Under the pieces are notes generated by a model, which was not told where the DNA came from, searched no databases, and worked only from the letters and a program-made list of their open reading frames with translations. A stretch of DNA of 64,000 bases. It comes from Paenibacillus sp. FSL H8-0548 (GTDB lineage: Bacteria; Bacillota; Bacilli; Paenibacillales; Paenibacillaceae). The stretch spans positions 1,197,501 through 1,261,500 of the forward strand of contig NZ_CP152049.1 in the NCBI RefSeq assembly GCF_038630985.1. The letters are read 5' to 3'. Shown piece after piece: positions 32,001 to 39,365 of the stretch (position 1 is the stretch's first letter; every line of letters starts with the position of its first letter). The position numbers and the translations under genes are program-made.

Positions 32001-32696
32001 ACATTGTCGCCAGAAGAGCTTTTGGCGCTTGATATGGATTATGCAGGCGTGTACTATTTGAACGGAAGCAAGGCGGAATACATTCCTGCTATATTTGATG
32101 GGAACAAGGTAACCTTCACGGTCAATCATTTCTCTTATTATTCAATCTTTGAATACAGGAAATCGTTTGTGGACGTAACCGGTCATTGGGCGGAGGAGTT
32201 TGTTGCAAAACTAGCTGCAAAGCATGCGATAACAGGTGTAGATGAGGAACACTTCGCACCAGCCAAGGCAATTACGCGTGCAGATTTTGCGGTTATAGCA
32301 GTAAAGGCGTTAGGCTTCCTTGAAATTGAAGCGGGAGATGCATCGTTTGCAGACGTAGCCTCAAGCAAGTATTATGCGGCTTATGTAGAGAAGGCTTCCG
32401 AGCTTGGACTTATTATGGGCTATCAGGGACAGTTCAGGCCAGAGGATACGATTACCCGCGAGGAAGCAGCAGCTATTTTAATTAGACTCTACGAGTATAT
32501 CAATCATACAGAGGCGGCAGTTTCCCAAATGACGGCCTTCGTTGATATCGCGAAAGCGTCTAATTGGGCTCGTGAATCCATTGAAGCTGCGAAAGCGCTA
32601 GGTCTAATAAATGGCAAAGGCGGCAACCTATTTGATCCGAAAGCAGACGTTACACGTGCCGAGATTGCGAAAATGATTTGGAGCGTTGTCAAATAG
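26088..32696 (+). CDS. Giant surface protein: lamin-tail repeats, metallophosphatase and SLH domains
   Basis: 2202 residues. A signal peptide ends near 'QPALAEG' (about 31). Three lamin-tail domains start at about 46, 342 and 639 ('LLITELLPDSENVSN'-type openings and 'FEFIEVYNNTD'), each followed by an Ig-like 'YYIEASDG' module. Ig-like segments run to about 1400. A calcineurin-like metallophosphatase occupies about 1420-1670 ('MSDTQYYSE', 'HTGDIVDESD', 'GNHDVD', 'SGHYHDAE'). A Pro/Thr-rich linker (about 1775-1812) and three C-terminal SLH domains (about 2026-2202; 'DVTGHWAEEFV') follow. It is exported and held on the cell wall by the SLH domains. By domain it may hydrolyse extracellular phosphoesters or nucleic acids; the substrate is not known. 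It is probably monocistronic, with a terminator at 32709. Confidence 0.92.
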   Translation: MKPMSTMLKQWISTVTLVAILFGVIAQPALAEGGLQETQTAEPAKGPALMITEIVPDSKNVSSTDAYEFIEVYNNTDQPIDFKDYSLIYHYFTPLNVETSIPWTLSTDKAVIIPAHKPVVFWVKAKTIYELNPALTVAQFNTNYGSALEEDVNLFEIKTSGGLHNSEPRELIIQDKTGQIVSAASYENDDQTKENKGIFYSYPTDGSVNMVMMPGAGTLAATPGVINPAQVPGEPQLPPVITHTPVNSAAQTEDLTITAQIVHPIGHTVSSSVYYKQGSETEFTRLPMLEVNGSFQAIISKELLTEAQLNYYIEASDGIETARTLVYDVVVQTDQFDYSKVPPLLITELLPDSENVSNVSSDAFEFIEVYNNTDKTINFNDFSLVYRYPDKGPSADIAWELETSDDATIPSRRSIVIWVQNNANGHYTTDDFNMKFGTTLVGNSSLFRTKVYDGMANAAARSLVIKDSNGIDLVIASYQNDAQTVPDKGIFYAYPIDGSLHMKMMDNPGTLAATPGANALEQLPAETAKLPEMTNYAPQVTAVSDAKLDGGIEVTAAINDEKPLALQASIYYKTVSQQSFTSVPLGYSDGSFKALIPAGAVTEATMLYYIEANDGINLVKTAEYPVTVNKDKFDSQRAPVLLLTELVPDSTNIGGGDGYEFAEVYNNTDQPINLKDYKIRYRYTDSGPSADVIWPSSKEDAIIPAGGTVVFWVINSYNSSATAASFNANYGGSQLVEGVNLFKLYSDGMANGGKRAMVISTNSGIEITAAYYDNDEETKPDKGIFYKYPADGTTTMIKYSPGRTVATPGILMDGQAPAEPVHMVMDTISPVITDLTEVTQVEQSKTFDIVGDAKDEQLVKTVLLYYKSDIQSEFTKQYLTKSYDDGLYRQTIFSPELIGRESITYYFEISDGTNKVTTQPKQVAILGGADRSELRLNVSDNEILSGTKILLGAGETAAADELTLSIDGKPLSSGIYHAVERDAYFAFEVQGADYYFKNAVVQDKEILHTFLDPIPSWSTLSIPISADRLKLGENVLSIYAGSKSGPFDDRPEENKDDFEVRNVRLVLADGTEIYDPTFASKTTSIKMGDSAGKHEFLDFKFAVPSAKLSSKAYAWNTKEAADGEYDIMLSHYSAGTISRKIKVDNTAPTIKPSVEEGKEYRGNFVIDVDINDTIAGVQEVKALLDGKMVVLPYATSSAKLSPGAHTFEISASDKVGNTATAAVQFSVPDENPFAPVLVAPIHNTQELDSSVKLSVNVLDPLADRMNVRFFQGFKYDANSQTGFQAYRNAADVEPPKEMIPAGEKTFTADDYKAISEIDGQYLIDDSIEQFPYQRFEITLDSSVQDNDLVEISWSGKSLEGRMVSLYAWAPSENKWKMLDTTIAGNEDFELGSEVTAGQYRNGNSIQVMVQDQLPESDDPYDFSFVWMSDTQYYSETYFKYYRDNVAWIRDHEIDNKIKYVIHTGDIVDESDKEYQWIEADKNMKVLDDAKIPYGVLAGNHDVDHQKGSYTDYWKWFGDDRFKDQPTFGGSYKNNMGHYDLISAGGNDFIIVYMGWGLGDAEIDWMDKVVKQYPNRKAILALHEYLLVSGNRAPIADKVYERVVVPNKNVFATLSGHYHDAELKQDAIDDDGDGSADRTVYQMLADYQGAEDGGLGYMRLMQFDMKNNKLHIKTYSPTLDDYNYYDPKEFPGKDEFSLDLDLGAATKRVATDYFAVRVYTGNQIGEAVQSDSGTEASTIWSRLHGNTDYEWYAVAEDEHSGEGRSDIWRFKTGESVPVVTPTPTPTPTETPTEAPTATPSPTSNPVVPTPTAGSGNSEGLNGIIELEASKDGSYKLDAETINKRISSAAAGTVIEVKLLASSTSGTDQLEMSGEGMKALQQSGLPFRILSQNISLDIPAGAFPAAIAEASTVQLQVNVKETDELQSAVVAITGQDKSFAATGLVYTLELKALTSTGTTVSIHNFNQSIKVTRTLSPEELLALDMDYAGVYYLNGSKAEYIPAIFDGNKVTFTVNHFSYYSIFEYRKSFVDVTGHWAEEFVAKLAAKHAITGVDEEHFAPAKAITRADFAVIAVKALGFLEIEAGDASFADVASSKYYAAYVEKASELGLIMGYQGQFRPEDTITREEAAAILIRLYEYINHTEAAVSQMTAFVDIAKASNWARESIEAAKALGLINGKGGNLFDPKADVTRAEIAKMIWSVVK

Positions 32697-32708
32697 CAGC
32701 AAACCAAG

Positions 32709-32755
32709 AAACAAAGATCGTAGTCCAGCTAAGCTGGAATGCGGTCTTTGTTTTG
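32709..32755 (+). terminator. Intrinsic terminator after the giant SLH protein gene
   Basis: ACAAAGATCG...AGTCCAGCT-a-AGCTGGA...CGGTCTTTGT with TTTT. Confidence 0.85.
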
Positions 32756-32771
32756 CTATAAATCACTCCAT

Positions 32772-32801
32772 TTGACTATGGGCTCGTTCTTTCGATACAA
32801 T
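32772..32801 (+). promoter_or_regulatory. Promoter of the aminopeptidase gene
   Basis: TTGACT (32772-32777), 18-bp spacer, TACAAT (32796-32801). The start codon is 55 bp downstream, after AAAGGAG. Confidence 0.65.
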
Positions 32802-32855
32802 TTAAATCACAACATTGAATGACATAAAGTTATTTATGAAAGGAGATAATGAAAA

Positions 32856-34088
32856 ATGAGTGAGTTTGAACATCATTTAGATACGTATGCAGAGTTAATC
32901 GTAAAAATTGGCGTGAACGTACAGCAGGGACAAGAGGTATTTATTACAGGTGCTGTAGATCAAGCTGCGCTCGTTAGACTTGTGGCTAACAGAGCATATG
33001 AGGCAGGCGCGAGTAATGTGCACGTGGATTGGACCGATGATACGTTGTCTAAACTAAAATATGAGAAAGCTGCGGATGAGGTGTTCGCGAGCTTTCCTGA
33101 ATGGGAGACGAGCAAGCGCAATTCGTTCGTAGAACGGGGCGCAGTGTTTATCTCCATCGTTTCATCCAGCCCAGATTTGTTGAAGGGAATTGATTCTGGG
33201 CGTATTTCGAGCTTTCAGAAGGCTGCAGGCCAAGGACTCAAGGAATTCCGCAGAGCAATTCAAGCTGACAAAGTAAGCTGGACTGTCGTTGCAGCAGCTA
33301 GCAAGCCGTGGGCTGCAAAGGTATTCCCAGAAGCAGGGGAAGAGGAAGCTGTCGAGCTGCTGTGGAAAGCCATCTTTGATTCTGTAAGATTGCATGCGGA
33401 AGATCCTGTCAAAGCGTGGGCTGAGCATAATGCCAATCTACATAGCAAAGGCGAGACGCTGAACAAGAACCATTTTCAAAAATTGCACTACACTGCTCCC
33501 GGTACCGATCTCACGATCGAATTGCCAGAGAAGCATATATGGGTCGCTGCAGGCAGCACAAACGTCAACAACACTCCATTTATGGCGAATATGCCGACGG
33601 AGGAAGTGTTTACAGTTCCGCTCAAAACGGGTGTGAACGGTTATGTTTCCAGCACGAAGCCGCTTAGCTATGGCGGCAACATTATTGATCGCTTCAAGCT
33701 GACCTTCGAGAACGGACGTATCGTGAAGGTTGAGGCTGAGGAAGGCCAAGAGATTTTGCAGCAGCTTGTTGATATCGATGAAGGCTCGCATTATCTTGGC
33801 GAGGTCGCACTCGTACCGCATGAGTCGCCGATCTCACAATCGAACATCTTGTTCTATAACACGCTGTTTGATGAGAATGCTTCGAACCACCTTGCGATCG
33901 GCAGCGGCTATGCTTTCAATATTGAAGGCGGCAAGACGATGTCTCCCGAGGAGCTTGAAGCCAGCGGCGTGAACGCAAGCATTACGCATAATGATTTCAT
34001 GATCGGCTCTGCGGAGATGGATGTCGACGGGATTACGAAGGATGGCAAGATCGTACCGATCTTCCGCAAAGGGAACTGGGCCATTTAG
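32856..34088 (+). CDS. ampS: Aminopeptidase T (peptidase family M29)
   Basis: 410 residues, the usual M29 length. Metal-ligand regions are present: 'MPTEEVFT' (Glu near 249), 'NHLAIGSGY' (His near 344) and 'THNDFMIGS' (His and Asp near 376-378), with the EGQE segment between. M29 enzymes are cobalt- or zinc-dependent cytoplasmic aminopeptidases like Bacillus AmpS. It is flanked by terminators on both sides, so it is a single-gene unit. Confidence 0.93.
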   Translation: MSEFEHHLDTYAELIVKIGVNVQQGQEVFITGAVDQAALVRLVANRAYEAGASNVHVDWTDDTLSKLKYEKAADEVFASFPEWETSKRNSFVERGAVFISIVSSSPDLLKGIDSGRISSFQKAAGQGLKEFRRAIQADKVSWTVVAAASKPWAAKVFPEAGEEEAVELLWKAIFDSVRLHAEDPVKAWAEHNANLHSKGETLNKNHFQKLHYTAPGTDLTIELPEKHIWVAAGSTNVNNTPFMANMPTEEVFTVPLKTGVNGYVSSTKPLSYGGNIIDRFKLTFENGRIVKVEAEEGQEILQQLVDIDEGSHYLGEVALVPHESPISQSNILFYNTLFDENASNHLAIGSGYAFNIEGGKTMSPEELEASGVNASITHNDFMIGSAEMDVDGITKDGKIVPIFRKGNWAI

Positions 34089-34107
34089 CAAGCCGCATGA
34101 CATGTAG

Positions 34108-34150
34108 AGCTACCCGTTAGAAGCGAGAGCTTCTTCGGGCAGCTTTTTTT
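34108..34150 (+). terminator. Intrinsic terminator after ampS
   Basis: AGCTACCCGttAGAAGC-gaga-GCTTCTtCGGGcAGCT stem followed by seven T. Confidence 0.85.
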
Positions 34151-34200
34151 CATTTTACTGGGAGAAATTACAGTTTCATAGCGGCTTTTCATAAAGGTAT

Positions 34201-34266
34201 ATGACATTTGTCATGTCCTCGTATTGACGTTTATGACTGTAATGACGTGACATCATCCTTTACAAT
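34201..34266 (+). promoter_or_regulatory. Candidate DesR-controlled promoter of the desaturase gene
   Basis: A perfect palindrome ATGACA-tt-TGTCAT is at 34201-34214. Related half-sites ATGACGTGACATCAT lie at about 34242-34256. A -10-like TACAAT (34261-34266) has no good -35 box at 17 bp, which fits an activator-dependent promoter. The DesR-like regulator is encoded two genes downstream. Assignment to DesR is inference. Confidence 0.5.
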
Positions 34267-34334
34267 AAGGATAGAATAACTGCTTTAGACGTCAAGGATA
34301 CTCTCCACGCGTCATATTGAGGAGGAAGAATGTT

Positions 34335-35381
34335 ATGACAGAGCCGAAATTAGCTCATCTTAAGAAAGAAGTTGCCCCTTTTGAGAAAACGGATTTAAAG
34401 TCGAGCGTCAGACAGCTTATTAACACATTGGTTCCACTCGTACTGCTTTGGTACGCCGCTTACTTAAGTCTTTCAATATCTTACTGGCTAACTATTCCTT
34501 TGGTGCTGCTTACTTCTGGTTTCGTTATTCGGACATTCATCATCTTCCATGACTGCACCCACGGGTCTTTCTTCAAAAGCAAAAAAGCAAATGACATTAT
34601 AGGTACCATTACAGGTGTAATTACACTTGTTCCTTATAGACAGTGGAAAAACTCGCACTCTATTCATCACGCAACGAGCAGCAACCTTGATAAACGGGGC
34701 GTTGGCGATTTGTGGATTCTTACCGTAGAGGAATATGCTGCATCTTCGATGATGCGCCGCATCGCCTATCGTATGTATCGTCATCCGATTGTCATGTTTG
34801 GTCTTGGCCCAATTGGCGTATTTCTTATTCAATATCGCTTCAATATCAAAGGTGCTAGACGCAAGGAACGTATGAACACTTATTTGACCAATGTACTGAT
34901 CGTAGGCACGTATGCCTTGCTTATATGGGCTATCGGCTGGCAGTCGTTCTTGCTTATTCAAGGTCCTGTATTTTTTGTATCGGGTTTGCTCGGTATCTGG
35001 TTGTTCTATGTACAGCATCAATTCGAGGACTCCTATTTTGAAAGTGAAGACGAGTGGAGCTATGTAAAGGCTGCAGTTGACGGAAGCTCTTACTACAAGC
35101 TGCCTAAAGTATTGCAATGGATTACAGGCAATATCGGCTTCCACCACGTCCACCATTTAAGCCCTAAGGTGCCTAACTATAATTTGGAGAAGGCGCATAA
35201 TGCGACGCCTCCGCTTCATAAAGCAACAACGATTAATATTAGCGAGAGCTTGGAATCGCTCCAGTTCCGCCTATGGGATGAATCAGATAAGAAATTTGTC
35301 AGCTTTAAAGGCGTCAAACAACGGATTCGCAAATTAGAAGCTGCCGCAGACAAGCTGAAGTCTACACAACCACAATCTTAA
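34335..35381 (+). CDS. des: Membrane fatty acid desaturase (Des)
   Basis: 348 residues with the three histidine boxes of membrane di-iron desaturases: 'HDCTH' near 73, 'HSIHH' near 109 and 'HHVHH' near 272. Hydrophobic helices lie around 25-80 and 175-235. It introduces a cis double bond into acyl chains of membrane phospholipids, raising fluidity in the cold. ATG 34335 is chosen because GAGGAGGA lies 8 nt upstream; the TTG at 34317 is inside that RBS region. It is followed by desK and desR, matching the Bacillus subtilis cold-response locus. Confidence 0.93.
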   Translation: MTEPKLAHLKKEVAPFEKTDLKSSVRQLINTLVPLVLLWYAAYLSLSISYWLTIPLVLLTSGFVIRTFIIFHDCTHGSFFKSKKANDIIGTITGVITLVPYRQWKNSHSIHHATSSNLDKRGVGDLWILTVEEYAASSMMRRIAYRMYRHPIVMFGLGPIGVFLIQYRFNIKGARRKERMNTYLTNVLIVGTYALLIWAIGWQSFLLIQGPVFFVSGLLGIWLFYVQHQFEDSYFESEDEWSYVKAAVDGSSYYKLPKVLQWITGNIGFHHVHHLSPKVPNYNLEKAHNATPPLHKATTINISESLESLQFRLWDESDKKFVSFKGVKQRIRKLEAAADKLKSTQPQS

Positions 35382-35535
35382 AATATAAAAAGTACGATGA
35401 AGCCATGCCGTTATTGGGTGGCTTCTGCTGGTTTAACTTACAAGGAAAATAAGTGCGTGAAGAAATGTGTATGATAAAATGGTACTAACCATAATCGCAG
35501 CCGATGCTGGACTTTTCGGGAAAAAGGGGACGACC

Positions 35536-36657
35536 ATGAATAAGTGGTATCAGATTTTTCATAAAAATACAGGTCTAAGCCCGTACGTTTGGGTCGTCTT
35601 CTATATTTTGCCGTTTTACTTTATTTTTCGCTCATCCTCACCTTATGAGGTCGTTTCAGGCTTTATTATGATTATTTTGTTTTTTATTTGCTATCGACTC
35701 TCCTTTGTCTCCAAGGGATGGCTTGTTTATTTTTGGACCAGTGTCATGATTGTCATATCGATTGCGATGACTTTGTTGTTCAGCTATGTTTATTTTTCGA
35801 TATTTTTAGCCTTTTTTATAGGAAATGTCCAGAATCGAGCCGGCTTCTTTACACTGTACACCATTCATATTGTCACTACCTTTGTTACGGTCAATTACGG
35901 CTTTGTCACGCAAAATAGTTTGTTTTTCACACAGTTTCCGTTCATCCTGATCAGTCTTATCGTCGTTATTCTACTTCCTTTCAATACGTATAGCCGGATT
36001 AAGCAGGGACAGCTTGAAGGAAAGCTGGAGGATGCGAATAAGCGAATTTCGGAGCTCGTTAAGCTTGAGGAAAGACAACGGATTTCACGTGATCTGCATG
36101 ATACGCTTGGACAGAAGCTTTCTCTTATCGGTCTGAAGAGTGATCTTGCAGGAAAGCTGATGCTCAAAAATCCAGCGCAGGCCCAGGCTGAAATTAATGA
36201 CGTTCGCCAGACGGCAAGAACGGCGTTAAAGGAAGTACGGGAAATGGTCACCCAGATGCGGGGGACAAGGATAGAGGATGAGATGTTTCGTATAAAGCAG
36301 ATTTTGATGGCAGCAGAAATCAACTGTACCATTGAAGGAGACCTGAAGCTTGGCAATACGAATTTATTGACTGAAAATGTGCTAAGCATGTGCTTGAAGG
36401 AAGCGGTAACGAATGTGGTTAAGCACAGCGGAGCGACCGCTTGTACCGTTACGATCGAGTCCACGCGTACCGAGCTGCTGCTGAAGGTAAAGGATAATGG
36501 TTCAGGTATTGCTGAAGCTGCTAGAAATTACGGCGGTCATGGTCTTCAGGGGATGAAGGAGCGCCTTGAGTTTGTGAATGGAAGCTTGGAAATTATTTCC
36601 GAAGGCGGAACAATGCTGATATGTAGAGTACCAAAAGTAATTAAACAAGGTTCATAA
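35536..36657 (+). CDS. desK: DesK-like thermosensor histidine kinase
   Basis: 373 residues. Hydrophobic helices occupy about 15-155 (the membrane thermometer in DesK), then a cytoplasmic linker helix, the HisKA_3 dimerisation box 'RISRDLHDTLGQKLS' with the phospho-acceptor His near 190, and a HATPase domain ('NVVKHSGA', 'DNGSGI', 'GHGLQGMKERL'). ATG 35536 after AAAGGGG is preferred over a GTG at 35467. It senses membrane thickness or order and phosphorylates DesR. The gap to desR is 25 nt. Confidence 0.92.
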   Translation: MNKWYQIFHKNTGLSPYVWVVFYILPFYFIFRSSSPYEVVSGFIMIILFFICYRLSFVSKGWLVYFWTSVMIVISIAMTLLFSYVYFSIFLAFFIGNVQNRAGFFTLYTIHIVTTFVTVNYGFVTQNSLFFTQFPFILISLIVVILLPFNTYSRIKQGQLEGKLEDANKRISELVKLEERQRISRDLHDTLGQKLSLIGLKSDLAGKLMLKNPAQAQAEINDVRQTARTALKEVREMVTQMRGTRIEDEMFRIKQILMAAEINCTIEGDLKLGNTNLLTENVLSMCLKEAVTNVVKHSGATACTVTIESTRTELLLKVKDNGSGIAEAARNYGGHGLQGMKERLEFVNGSLEIISEGGTMLICRVPKVIKQGS

Positions 36658-36682
36658 CTAGTAAACGGAGGGATTGAGGGTT

Positions 36683-37282
36683 ATGATTAGAATTGTTATT
36701 GCAGAGGATCAGCGCATGCTTCTGGGCGCCCTCGCTTCATTGCTTGATTTGGAAGAGGACATGAAGGTCGTCGGAAGAGCGAGTAATGGAGAAGACGCCA
36801 TAAGTCTTGTTCATCAGCATAAGCCTGACATCTGTATCATGGATATTGAAATGCCAGCGAAGACGGGACTCGATGCTGCCGAAGAGCTCAAAGGCCAAGG
36901 CTGTAAGGTAATGATTTTAACGACATTCGCAAGATCAGGCTACTTCGAACGTGCGCTTAAAGCCGGTGTGAGCGGATATTTGCTGAAGGACAGCCCAAGT
37001 GAAGAGCTCGCTGACTCGATTCGGAGCGTGATGGCTGGTCGGCGTATTTTTGCCTCGGAGCTCGTGGACGAAGCTTACGGCCAAGAAAACCCATTGACCG
37101 AGCGTGAGAAGGAAGTGCTTGTTCTTGTAGCGGACGGTAAGAATACGAAGGAGATTGCGAGTGAGCTCTTCATTACGACCGGAACCGTTCGGAACTATAT
37201 ATCGGTCATTCTCGACAAGCTTGACGTCAGTAATCGAATCGAAGCGATTACGCGCTTTAAAGAAAAAGGCTGGTTCAAATGA
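36683..37282 (+). CDS. desR: DesR-like response regulator (NarL/LuxR family)
   Basis: 199 residues: receiver domain with acidic pocket 'AEDQ', phospho-acceptor Asp in 'ICIMDIEMP' (about 54), conserved Thr ('LTTFARSG') and Lys ('LLKDSPSEE'), followed by a LuxR-type HTH ('LTEREKEVLVLVADGKNTKE'). It is co-directional with desK and most likely activates des through the palindrome at 34201. Confidence 0.93.
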   Translation: MIRIVIAEDQRMLLGALASLLDLEEDMKVVGRASNGEDAISLVHQHKPDICIMDIEMPAKTGLDAAEELKGQGCKVMILTTFARSGYFERALKAGVSGYLLKDSPSEELADSIRSVMAGRRIFASELVDEAYGQENPLTEREKEVLVLVADGKNTKEIASELFITTGTVRNYISVILDKLDVSNRIEAITRFKEKGWFK

Positions 37283-37295
37283 AAGCATAGAAACG

Positions 37296-37337
37296 TACGC
37301 CAGTGAGAGTCTCGAGCGATCTCTAAGGCGTATTTTT
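37296..37337 (+). terminator. Terminator after desR
   Basis: TACGCC...GAGA...TCTC...GGCGTA with TTTTT; an interrupted but plausible intrinsic terminator. Confidence 0.6.
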
Positions 37338-37421
37338 GTTTCATAAACCAGAAGCCGTTTACGCTTCTTTGAGTGATTAATCCAGCTTCAGGAAATAGTA
37401 ATAAGGAAGGGAGTTAATGGC

Positions 37422-38861
37422 ATGAGCGATAACAATTTGACACTGCATACGGATAAGTACCAAATTAATATGATGTATGCGCATTGGCTGCAAGGGAGCA
37501 TGAATGAGAAGGCGGTATTCGAGGTCTCTTTCCGCAAGCTTCCCTTTGGAAACGGCTTTGCCGTCTTTGCGGGATTGGAGAGAATTGTGCAGTATATCCG
37601 CTCCATTCATTTTGGCGAAGCAGAAATTGCTTATTTGCGGACACAGGAGGAAAATTATGCCGAGGGATTTTTGGATACGCTGCGTGAGCTTCGATTTACG
37701 GGCAATATCTATTCGGTAGAGGAAGGCACGCTCGTCTTTGCAAACGAGCCGCTGATTTGTGTGGAAGCACGTATTTTCGAAGCGCAGCTTGTAGAAACCG
37801 CAATTCTTAATATGATGAATTATCAGACACTTATCGCGACCAAGGCCGCACGTATTAAGTTGGTTGCGCAGAATGACATCCTGCTGGAGTTTGGTACGAG
37901 GCGAGCACAAGAAGCGGATGCGGCAATTTGGGGAGCGAGAGCGACTTATCTTGCAGGCTTTGATGCTACTTCAAATATGCGGGCGGGTATGCTCTTTGGC
38001 ATTCCAGCGAAAGGGACGCATGCTCACTCCTGGGTGCAGGGACATAATACGGAGGAAGAAGCCTTCCATGCTTATGCGGATTCCATGCCAGATCATGTAA
38101 CATTGCTAGTAGATACATATAATACGCTCAAAAGCGGGGTTCCAAACGCGATTAAGATTGGTCATTTATTGGAGAAAAAGGGGAAACGGATGAATGCTAT
38201 CCGACTCGATAGCGGCGATCTTGCTTATCTCTCGCAAGAAGCGCGGAAAATGCTGGATGAAGCAGGGCTTGAGTATGTACAAATCGTTGCTTCCAATGAC
38301 TTGGATGAAGGCATCATCGATAATCTTAAGTCGCAGGGGGCGAAGATTGATGTATGGGGTGTTGGCACAAAGCTGATTACCGCTGCAGATCAGCCATCTC
38401 TTGGCGGGGTGTACAAGCTTGTTGCCAGGGAGAAGGATGGAAGCTATGAGCCAGTTATTAAAATTTCGGCAAATCCAGAGAAAGTATCCACACCAGGCTT
38501 TAAGTCACTGTATCGTATTATTAATACGGATACCGGAAAAGCTGAGGCGGATTATATTGCACTTAAAAACGAACAGCATATAGAGCTAGGAGAACGGATT
38601 AAACTATTTGACCCCGTTCATCCCTACATTCACAAGTATATCGAACGCTATGAAGCGATACCGCTGTTAAAGCCTATATTCACCCAAGGAGAGCTGGTGT
38701 ACAAGCTGCCAAGCTTGGAGCAAATCCGCAGCTATCATCGAGGGCAGTTTGAGCTTTTCTGGCCGCAATACTTGCGAAAGCTGAATGCAGAGGCCTACCG
38801 TGTCAACCTAAGTGAAGCCGTCTGGGAGCTAAAGCGGGACTTGATCCAGCGCTATCAATAG
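37422..38861 (+). CDS. pncB: Nicotinate phosphoribosyltransferase
   Basis: 479 residues of the Bacillus PncB type: 'HTDKYQINMMYAHW' at the N-terminus, 'FEFGTRRAQE'-like 'LEFGTRRAQEADA' near 150 (written from the sequence), 'GTHAHSWVQ' with the active-site His, 'AIRLDSGDLAYLSQ' near 263 and 'WGVGTKLITAAD'. It makes nicotinate mononucleotide from nicotinate and PRPP with ATP in the Preiss-Handler route. AAGGAAGGGAG precedes the ATG by 9 nt. With nadV at 9524 the organism has both nicotinate and nicotinamide salvage. Confidence 0.94.
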   Translation: MSDNNLTLHTDKYQINMMYAHWLQGSMNEKAVFEVSFRKLPFGNGFAVFAGLERIVQYIRSIHFGEAEIAYLRTQEENYAEGFLDTLRELRFTGNIYSVEEGTLVFANEPLICVEARIFEAQLVETAILNMMNYQTLIATKAARIKLVAQNDILLEFGTRRAQEADAAIWGARATYLAGFDATSNMRAGMLFGIPAKGTHAHSWVQGHNTEEEAFHAYADSMPDHVTLLVDTYNTLKSGVPNAIKIGHLLEKKGKRMNAIRLDSGDLAYLSQEARKMLDEAGLEYVQIVASNDLDEGIIDNLKSQGAKIDVWGVGTKLITAADQPSLGGVYKLVAREKDGSYEPVIKISANPEKVSTPGFKSLYRIINTDTGKAEADYIALKNEQHIELGERIKLFDPVHPYIHKYIERYEAIPLLKPIFTQGELVYKLPSLEQIRSYHRGQFELFWPQYLRKLNAEAYRVNLSEAVWELKRDLIQRYQ

Positions 38862-38901
38862 CTGACTGAGACTGGATGGAACAGCTTCAACCGTGTTCGA
38901 C

Positions 38902-39219
38902 ATGGCTAAGCGTGCAAGGTACATCGGACGGATGGATTGGAGAGAGGCGAAGGGTCCTGTTTTGAGCTGGGCAGGGAGCTCTATTACGGTTCGCTTTCAA
39001 GGCAGTGGCTTGACCTGTCAATTATGGTGAAGACAATTATACGATTGATTCGCAGCACTTCATTACTTCTTATTCGAGCAGGTGAATGCAGAGCGGGACG
39101 GTATGAGTGAAACGGGACATCCTAATGTGATCAGTCATGGACTTATGGCAGAGCAATTGCTTAGCGAAGTCAAGCAAAATAGCTGGTTGGTGAGGGATAT
39201 ACAGATAAAGGACACTTAG
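38902..39219 (+). pseudogene. Decayed SGNH/CE2-like esterase remnant
   Basis: Frame 38902-39030 reads MAKRARYIGRMDW...PVLSWAGSSITVRFQGSGL and then stops; this looks like the N-terminal domain of carbohydrate esterase family 2-like proteins. In another frame about 39078-39219 reads 'NAERDGMSETGHPNVISHGL' followed by 'MAEQLLSEVKQ', which resembles the C-terminal 'xxHPN...H..MAEQL' block of SGNH hydrolases. The middle, including the nucleophile Ser block, is missing. This points to a gene reduced by a large internal deletion and frameshift. It fills most of the 504-bp gap between pncB and the SLH gene. Confidence 0.6.
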
Positions 39220-39250
39220 GCATACAAATGCCGAAGCTGTCCTTTTTTTT
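39207..39250 (+). terminator. Intrinsic terminator at the end of the esterase remnant
   Basis: AAAGGACAcTTAGGCAT-acaa-ATGCCGAAgcTGTCCTTT followed by T run. Confidence 0.88.
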
Positions 39251-39365
39251 ATATAGAAAAGTATAGGCGTGTTGAAATGGAATTTGATCGGAATAATAAA
39301 GGGATTTTGTACGATTTGTTGAATTAGTATCAGGTACATATTAGGAAATAATAGGAGGAAAGCTT

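Noticed and set aside
34317..34334. TTG start for the desaturase
   Set aside because: The TTG is part of the GAGGAGGA ribosome binding site that serves ATG 34335.
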